Below, one piece after another: positions 17,200-21,291 of a stretch of 21,291 nucleotides of DNA (positions within the stretch are counted from its first letter, which is position 1; each line of letters begins with the position of its first letter). A program made the position numbers and the translations under genes. The notes under the pieces were generated by a model. The model was given only the letters and a program-made list of their open reading frames with translations. It ran no database searches and was not told the DNA's origin. This DNA comes from an uncultured Planctomycetia bacterium (lineage in GTDB: Bacteria > Planctomycetota > UBA1135 > GCA-002686595), in the NCBI GenBank assembly GCA_938003765.1, contig CALKYE010000306.1, forward strand, positions 1-21,291. Reading direction: 5' to 3'.

Positions 17200-17218
17200 G
17201 TGCGCAAGAGTGCGCAAG
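17200..17218. repeat. Tandem 9-bp direct repeat in a divergent regulatory region
   Basis: GTGCGCAAG occurs at 17200-17208 and 17210-17218, a period of 10 bp, about one helical turn. Each copy contains the palindrome TGCGCA. It lies between the divergent response-regulator and dgcN genes, so paired binding of a regulator on one DNA face is plausible. Confidence 0.4.
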
Positions 17219-17243
17219 TCCGGCGCGAAAACACTCGCGGCTT

Positions 17244-17261
17244 CTGCGGACTTGTCCGCAG
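17244..17261. promoter_or_regulatory. Perfect 18-bp palindrome, candidate operator
   Basis: CTGCGGAC-TT-GTCCGCAG has 8-base perfect arms around TT. It ends 48 bases before the dgcN ATG and begins 163 bases from the regulator ATG. The form suits a dimeric helix-turn-helix repressor or activator. It could also fold as an RNA hairpin in the dgcN leader. No known consensus is recognised. Confidence 0.5.
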
Positions 17262-17309
17262 TCGCCAGCGCCGTGCGAGCGCCGGAGCGGGCTATCATCG
17301 CCGCCCTCG

Positions 17310-18377
17310 ATGCGCGAGCGCGCCGCGATCCTCACGGGCGGGCTTTACGCCACCTCGAACGCCAAGACGGCTCACGGCCTCGTGCGTGGCCCCAGTCGCT
17401 TCGAGCTGCTCGGTCTGATCGATTCCGCGAGCGCGGGGCGAGACGCCGGTGAAGTGCTCGACGGCGAGCATCGCGGCCTTCCGGTCCACGCGACCCTCGC
17501 GGAGTTGCTCGAGCGCGGCCCGCGGCCCGAATGGCTGGTGATCGGCGTCGCGACCTCGGGCGGAGTGCTCCCCGACGAGCTGCGCGCGATCGTCCACGAC
17601 GCGCTCGAGCGCGGCATCGGCGTGGTCAACGGGCTGCACGAGCTGGTCGGCGACGATCCGCAGTTCGCCGCCGCCGCACGCCGCTCCGGCGCGCGCATCG
17701 TCGACCTCCGCCGTCCCAAGCCGCGCCGCGAGCTCCACTTTTGGAGCGGCGCCATCGCCCAGGTCCGTGCGCCGCGCGTCGCCGTGCTGGGGACGGACTG
17801 CGCGCTGGGCAAGCGCACGACCGCGCAGCTCCTCGTCGCCGCGTGCGCTGCGCGCGGACTGCGCGCCGAGATGATCTACACCGGGCAGACCGGTTGGCTG
17901 CAGGGCGCGCGCTTCGGCTTCGTGCTCGACTCGACGCCCAACGACTTCGTCTCGGGCGAGCTCGAGCACGCCATCGTGAGCTGCGACCGCGAGCTGGCGC
18001 CCGACGTGATCTTCCTCGAGGGCCAATCCGCGCTGCGCAACCCCTCCGGCCCGTGCGGCGCCGAGCTGCTGCTCTCCGGCGGCGCGCGCGCGGTCGTGCT
18101 CCAGCACGCGCCGGGTCGGGAGTTCTTCGACGACCAGGAGCACCTGGGCCAGCGCATCCCGCCGCTCGCGAGCGAGCTCCAGTTGATCGCGATGTACGGC
18201 GCGCGCGTGCTGGCGCTCACGCTCAACCACGAGCACCTCGCGCCGTCGGAACGCGAGCCCGCGCGCGAACGCGTTCGACGCGAGAGCGGGCTGCGCGCGA
18301 TCTACCCGCTGCTCGAAGGCGTGGAGCCGCTCGTCGAACTTCTGACCGACCACCTCGCGACGTCGTCGAAGCGCTAG
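17310..18377 (+). CDS. dgcN: DUF1611 / DgcN-family protein, probable D-glutamate N-acetyltransferase
   Basis: The 355-residue protein has the two-domain DUF1611 layout. The N-terminal alpha/beta domain begins RAAILTGGLYATSNAKTAHGLVR, and the C-terminal P-loop-like domain contains G161-T-D-C-A-L-G-K168-R-T-T. EMIYTGQTGWLQG and IFLEGQSALRNPSGPCG are further family-typical segments. Family members named DgcN acetylate D-glutamate before a partner of the enolase superfamily, DgcA, inverts it. The partner type is exactly what follows, 2 bases downstream. An alternative is a less defined role in dipeptide or muropeptide use, since many DUF1611-epimerase pairs were annotated that way. The start is chosen at the family's N-terminal motif; no clear Shine-Dalgarno is seen. 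A perfect palindrome lies upstream and may control it. Confidence 0.85.
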   Translation: MRERAAILTGGLYATSNAKTAHGLVRGPSRFELLGLIDSASAGRDAGEVLDGEHRGLPVHATLAELLERGPRPEWLVIGVATSGGVLPDELRAIVHDALERGIGVVNGLHELVGDDPQFAAAARRSGARIVDLRRPKPRRELHFWSGAIAQVRAPRVAVLGTDCALGKRTTAQLLVAACAARGLRAEMIYTGQTGWLQGARFGFVLDSTPNDFVSGELEHAIVSCDRELAPDVIFLEGQSALRNPSGPCGAELLLSGGARAVVLQHAPGREFFDDQEHLGQRIPPLASELQLIAMYGARVLALTLNHEHLAPSEREPARERVRRESGLRAIYPLLEGVEPLVELLTDHLATSSKR

Positions 18378-18379
18378 CG

Positions 18380-19435
18380 ATGCTCGAACTGCGTCATCGC
18401 CGCGCGCGCCTCGCGCTTACCAGGCCCTACGCGATCGCGGGCGGGAGCTGGGACAGCGCGGAGATGGTCTTCGTCGAGCTGCGCGACAACCGCGGCGCAC
18501 GCGGTTGGGGTCAGGCCTCCCCCGCCGAGGAAGTCACGGGCGAGACCGCCGAGGCCTGCGAGTCGGCGCTCGCGGCCCTGCCCCGCGAGTGGTTCGACGA
18601 GAGCGAGCTCGAGTCGCGACTGAACATGCTCGCTCACCGCCCCGCGGTTCGCGCAGCGCTCGACATGGCGCTCTTCGACTTGCGCGCACGCCGCGCGGGC
18701 GCAGCGCTGATCGAGCAGCTCGGCCGCAGGATCCAGCCCCTCCCCACTTCGGTCACGATCGGCCTCAAGGGACTCGACGAGACCCTGGACGAAGCGCGCG
18801 AGCACGCTGCGCGAGGATTCCGCGCGCTGAAGGTGAAGACCGGGACCGACGTCGAGCTCGACCTGGAACGCCTGGCGAAACTGCGCGAGAGCTTCGGCGC
18901 CCGACTCGCGCTCCGCGTCGACGCCAATGGCGGCTACGACGAGCGCGCCTTCCGGCGCTTCGCAGAGTGCGTCGAAGCGCTCGACCTCGAACTCGTCGAA
19001 CAGCCCACCGCCCGCGGCGACGAGGACTGTTGGCGCGCGGCGCACGAACGCGTGCGCGAACGCCTGATCGCCGACGAGAGCGTGCACGAACGCGCCGAGC
19101 TCGAGCATTGGATCGCCGCTGGCCCGCCCTTCGGCGGCGTGAACATCAAGCTGATGAAGTGCGGCGGAGTCCGGCCCGCGCTCGAGCTCGCGCGCACCTG
19201 CGAGCGCGCCGGGATGAGCGTGATGTGGGGCTGCATGGACGAGAGCGTGCTCGGCATCGCGGCCGCGTTGCACACCGCGTTCGCCAGCGCCGCCACGCGC
19301 TTCCTCGACCTCGACGGGAGCCTGGACCTCGCCGATGACCCCTTCGGCGGCGGATTCGCGCTGGCCGCAGGCGTGCTCGACGCGCTGCCCGCCCCGGGGC
19401 TGGGGGCCGAGCCGCGCGCCGCTCTCTTCGATTGA
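18380..19435 (+). CDS. dgcA: Enolase-superfamily epimerase (DgcA / dipeptide epimerase type)
   Basis: The 351-residue protein has the muconate-lactonizing subgroup signature complete. The KxK motif is K151-V-K153, the metal ligands are D181 (in RVDANGGY), E207 (in ELVEQP) and D232 (in IADES), and the opposite acid/base is K257 (in NIKLMKCGG). This catalytic set abstracts the alpha-proton of an amino acid derivative from either face, giving racemisation or epimerisation. Two substrates are likely: N-acetyl-D-glutamate (DgcA) given the adjacent DgcN homologue, or L-Ala-D/L-Glu dipeptides from peptidoglycan turnover. Sequence alone cannot choose between them. Only 2 bases separate it from dgcN, so they form an operon. 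It is cytoplasmic, intact and of normal length. Confidence 0.9.
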   Translation: MLELRHRRARLALTRPYAIAGGSWDSAEMVFVELRDNRGARGWGQASPAEEVTGETAEACESALAALPREWFDESELESRLNMLAHRPAVRAALDMALFDLRARRAGAALIEQLGRRIQPLPTSVTIGLKGLDETLDEAREHAARGFRALKVKTGTDVELDLERLAKLRESFGARLALRVDANGGYDERAFRRFAECVEALDLELVEQPTARGDEDCWRAAHERVRERLIADESVHERAELEHWIAAGPPFGGVNIKLMKCGGVRPALELARTCERAGMSVMWGCMDESVLGIAAALHTAFASAATRFLDLDGSLDLADDPFGGGFALAAGVLDALPAPGLGAEPRAALFD

Positions 19436-19525
19436 GCGCTGCGACGACCCACGCCGCCGCCAGAGCCTTCCGCGCGCCCGCCGCGCTCGGCATGGCCGCC
19501 GAACAGGCCCCTCGAACCGCGTTGC

Positions 19526-19559
19526 CGCGCTAACGTTCGACGAGGGCTGCTGTAGCGCG
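19526..19559. terminator. Inverted repeat after the dgcN-dgcA operon
   Basis: CGCGCTA (19526-19532) and TAGCGCG (19553-19559) form a perfect 7-bp stem with a 20-base loop, in the 143-bp gap between dgcA and the next gene. It may end the dgcNA transcript or be an operator for the next gene. There is no T-tract. Confidence 0.3.
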
Positions 19560-19578
19560 CGGACGGACCTCACTTCGC

Positions 19579-20073
19579 ATGAGAAGCCTGAACGACGATT
19601 GGATCGAGGTCTACCAAGGCGCTCCGGCCGTGGCGCTCGCCGTGAGCGAGCGCTTGCAGGGCGAAGGCCTGCGGACTTTCGTCCCCGACCAGAATCTGCG
19701 CGTCATCGATGCGTTCAAGACCGGAGGCAGCGCGTTCGAGCTCCGTGTGCTGGTCGCGCGCGAGGACCACGAGCAAGCGCTCGCGCTGCTGGAGCTCGAC
19801 CGATCGGCGGCGGACGACGAACTGCGCATCCCCGAGGAAGACGTGCTCGAACAGCGCGTGGTCGATGCGCGTCGGCTCGGCGAGCGCGTGATCGCTGCAG
19901 CCGTGCTCGGGTGGACCGCGCCATTGGCGCTGTGGATGGCGCGGCGTTACTTCGCGCTCGTGAAGAAGCTCGACGCTCCGCCCCGGCGACATCGCTTCGT
20001 CCAGGCCGCAACGGTGCTCGCCGCGCTCGAAATCGTCGGGCTCGTCGTCGTTGGATTCGTCTACTTCAAGTGA
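19579..20073 (+). CDS. DUF2007-like small membrane protein
   Basis: The 164-residue product begins with an alpha/beta domain (about residues 5-75; WIEVYQGAPAVALAVSERLQGEGL and ELRVLVAREDHEQALALLE). It resembles the DUF2007 ferredoxin-like domain, a putative signal-transducing module in which one polypeptide is compared with PII. A linker and two predicted transmembrane helices (about 103-120 and 143-162) follow, ending in a short cytoplasmic or external FK tail. Function is unknown. The start is the first ATG of the domain; the upstream site is weak. The next gene begins 55 bases later on the same strand. Confidence 0.75.
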   Translation: MRSLNDDWIEVYQGAPAVALAVSERLQGEGLRTFVPDQNLRVIDAFKTGGSAFELRVLVAREDHEQALALLELDRSAADDELRIPEEDVLEQRVVDARRLGERVIAAAVLGWTAPLALWMARRYFALVKKLDAPPRRHRFVQAATVLAALEIVGLVVVGFVYFK

Positions 20074-20128
20074 ACAGCGCTCCGGACTCCGCGAGGTCCG
20101 CGCCCTCCGCACACCCACGACTCTGAGC

Positions 20129-20989
20129 ATGACTCGCGCACACAGGCCCCCCACCGGCGACGGCCGATTGAGCCCCCAAGCCGAAGCAGCGCTCGGGCGA
20201 CTGCGCGCGGAGTTGGGTCGCGAACGCTATGAAGCGGCGCAGCTCCCTGGGCCCACTGCGCTCGATCACGTGCAAGGTTCGCTGGGACTGCCCGTGGTGC
20301 TGGAACACGGCGGGCAAGCTCGCCCGTGGATGACGTGGGCTTTCGCCGCACTGGCGGTGGTCCTCGGCGCACGCGCCCGCTGGCGTCAGTCCGAAGAGGA
20401 GTGGAGCTCTCCTCCGCTCGCGTTGCAGTTCGAGGCGACGCCGGAAGCGCTCGTCGAGCCGACCAGCGATGGAGCGTTGTTCGAGCGCGCGCTCGAAAGC
20501 GCCTTCACGCCGGCGAGTTGGCCGGCGCTCTTCATCGGCGCGTACTTCTTCCTGCTGTTCGCGAGTCGCGCAGAGCACCTGCTCGGCCGCGCGCGCGTCG
20601 CGGGGCTGTTCGCCGGCGGACTGCTCGCCGCAGCGCTCGCGCAACTTCCACAGCTCGACGGCGCCGAGCTTCCCCCAGCCTTCCTCCTCGGCGCGACCGG
20701 CGCGAGCGCCGCGTTCACCGTGCTGCGAGCGCCCCGCACGCGTGTGGCCGTGTTGCTCGGAATGGGTTGGGGCGTGTTGCGCCTGGGCGACGATGCGTGG
20801 CTGCGCCTGCCGTTGTGGTTCTGGGCGCTGCTCGCCGCCGGCCAGCAGTTCCTGTTCGCCAGCGTGTTGGGCTTCGAGCCGCTCACGCCGCTGCTCGCCG
20901 CCGCGCTCGTCGGCGCGGCCGCTGCTGCGCCCGCGCTCGCGCGGAGTTGGCGCTCGCCCGCTCAGCCCAGGCCCAGCACGCGCTTGTAG
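20129..20989 (+). CDS. Rhomboid-like polytopic membrane protein, probably catalytically inactive
   Basis: The 286-residue protein has a soluble N-terminal segment to about residue 65, then about seven hydrophobic segments. The order FLLLFASRAEHLLGRARVAGLF followed by a helix containing LGATGASAAF matches rhomboid helices, where ExxLG precedes the GxSG active site. The nucleophile position reads G188-A-T190-G, Thr for Ser. The last helices lack the catalytic His usually found in AHxxG. If it is a rhomboid, it is a pseudoprotease; it may instead be another polytopic family with chance similarity. The ATG used gives a plausible soluble N-terminus; the frame is open 26 codons further upstream. 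It converges on the LOG-family gene with a 28-bp overlap. Confidence 0.65.
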   Translation: MTRAHRPPTGDGRLSPQAEAALGRLRAELGRERYEAAQLPGPTALDHVQGSLGLPVVLEHGGQARPWMTWAFAALAVVLGARARWRQSEEEWSSPPLALQFEATPEALVEPTSDGALFERALESAFTPASWPALFIGAYFFLLFASRAEHLLGRARVAGLFAGGLLAAALAQLPQLDGAELPPAFLLGATGASAAFTVLRAPRTRVAVLLGMGWGVLRLGDDAWLRLPLWFWALLAAGQQFLFASVLGFEPLTPLLAAALVGAAAAAPALARSWRSPAQPRPSTRL

Positions 20990-21291
20990 AACGGCGTCAG
21001 GCGCGTCGCGTCGCCGGTGAAGAGGATGTTGTCCATCACCCACTGCGGCGCGCGTTCGGCGGCGACCATGCGTTCGAAGAGCTGCTTCATGTAGCTCCAG
21101 TACGCGTCGTCCTTGTACTTGCCGAAGAACACGACCGGACCGCGCTCGACCATGCCGAGCTTCATGTCGGTCAGCGTGAGGCCGACTTCCTCGAGCGTGC
21201 CCAGGCCGCCGACGCAGAACACCGTGAAGCTGGCGATGTCGAACCAGCGCTGGCGGTTGTGGCGGTTGCGGTCCTGGAAGCACTGGTAGAA
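20962..21291 (-). CDS. LOG-family (lysine decarboxylase-like) nucleotide-binding protein, 5' end outside the window
   Basis: The last 109 residues are present; the reading frame stays open to the right edge, so the gene begins beyond it. The segment includes VGGLGTLEEVGLTLTDMK, the version here of the PGGxGTxxE motif of LOG/TIGR00730 proteins, with Val in place of Pro. RNRHNRQRWFDIASFTVF before it fits the family's preceding Arg-containing strand. FFGKYKDDAYWSYMKQL and a C-terminal segment follow. The family includes cytokinin-riboside 5'-monophosphate phosphoribohydrolases, with AMP-type nucleotides as substrates. It is cytoplasmic. An internal GTG at 21222 is in frame but sits inside the conserved domain and is not the start. 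Confidence 0.75.
   Translation of the reverse strand, partial: FYQCFQDRNRHNRQRWFDIASFTVFCVGGLGTLEEVGLTLTDMKLGMVERGPVVFFGKYKDDAYWSYMKQLFERMVAAERAPQWVMDNILFTGDATRLTPFYKRVLGLG

Noticed and set aside
17081..17335. 85-codon upstream extension of the response regulator
   Set aside because: The receiver domain begins immediately after the ATG at 17080; the extension is arginine-rich and covers the operator-like repeats.

Overview
The window is very GC-rich and strongly GC3-biased. It looks like chromosomal DNA of a Gram-negative, lipoprotein-rich bacterium. The system II cytochrome c maturation genes, the c554-type and OmcA/MtrC-type multihaem cytochromes, and lipoproteins of a kind I associate with high-GC Planctomycetota make that phylum my best guess. 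Myxococcota or Acidobacteriota cannot be excluded. No rRNA, tRNA, IS element, phage gene or CRISPR array is visible.

Layout. Bases 126-3956 (+) are a tight operon: a lipoprotein, ResB and CcsA, which attach haem to apocytochromes c on the outer face of the inner membrane. Bases 4062-4904 (+) encode an unrecognised lipoprotein with weaker codon bias, followed by about 560 bp without a convincing gene. Bases 7478-5467 (-) hold a translationally coupled pair, an SDR-fold protein lacking the usual catalytic Ser/Tyr and an FAD oxidoreductase. Bases 7642-8226 (+) encode a DUF6265-like lipoprotein.

The centrepiece is the minus-strand block from 17080 down to 8270. It encodes a sigma-54-activating response regulator, a beta-barrel outer-membrane protein, a 13-haem lipoprotein cytochrome, a 970-residue decahaem OmcA/MtrC-family lipoprotein, a membrane-anchored helical protein and a tetrahaem c554-type cytochrome with a cysteine-rich tail. 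A candidate -24/-12 promoter (GG-N10-GC, TTGCA) lies in the 97-bp gap between the regulator gene and the porin gene. I read this as a porin-cytochrome conduit for extracellular electron transfer with 23 haems in its two main cytochromes and 27 in the locus. Its gene content resembles MtrCAB of Shewanella and the Pcc clusters of Geobacter without matching either. The system II genes at the left of the window could supply haem attachment.

From 17310 rightward (+) there is a DUF1611/DgcN-type protein and an enolase-superfamily epimerase (DgcA/dipeptide-epimerase type), probably a D-glutamate or muropeptide-derived amino-acid pathway. A DUF2007-like membrane protein and a degenerate rhomboid-like membrane protein follow. 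A partial LOG-family gene (-) runs off the right edge. The 229-bp divergent region between the regulator and dgcN contains a perfect 18-bp palindrome and a 9-bp repeat at 10-bp spacing, both good operator candidates.
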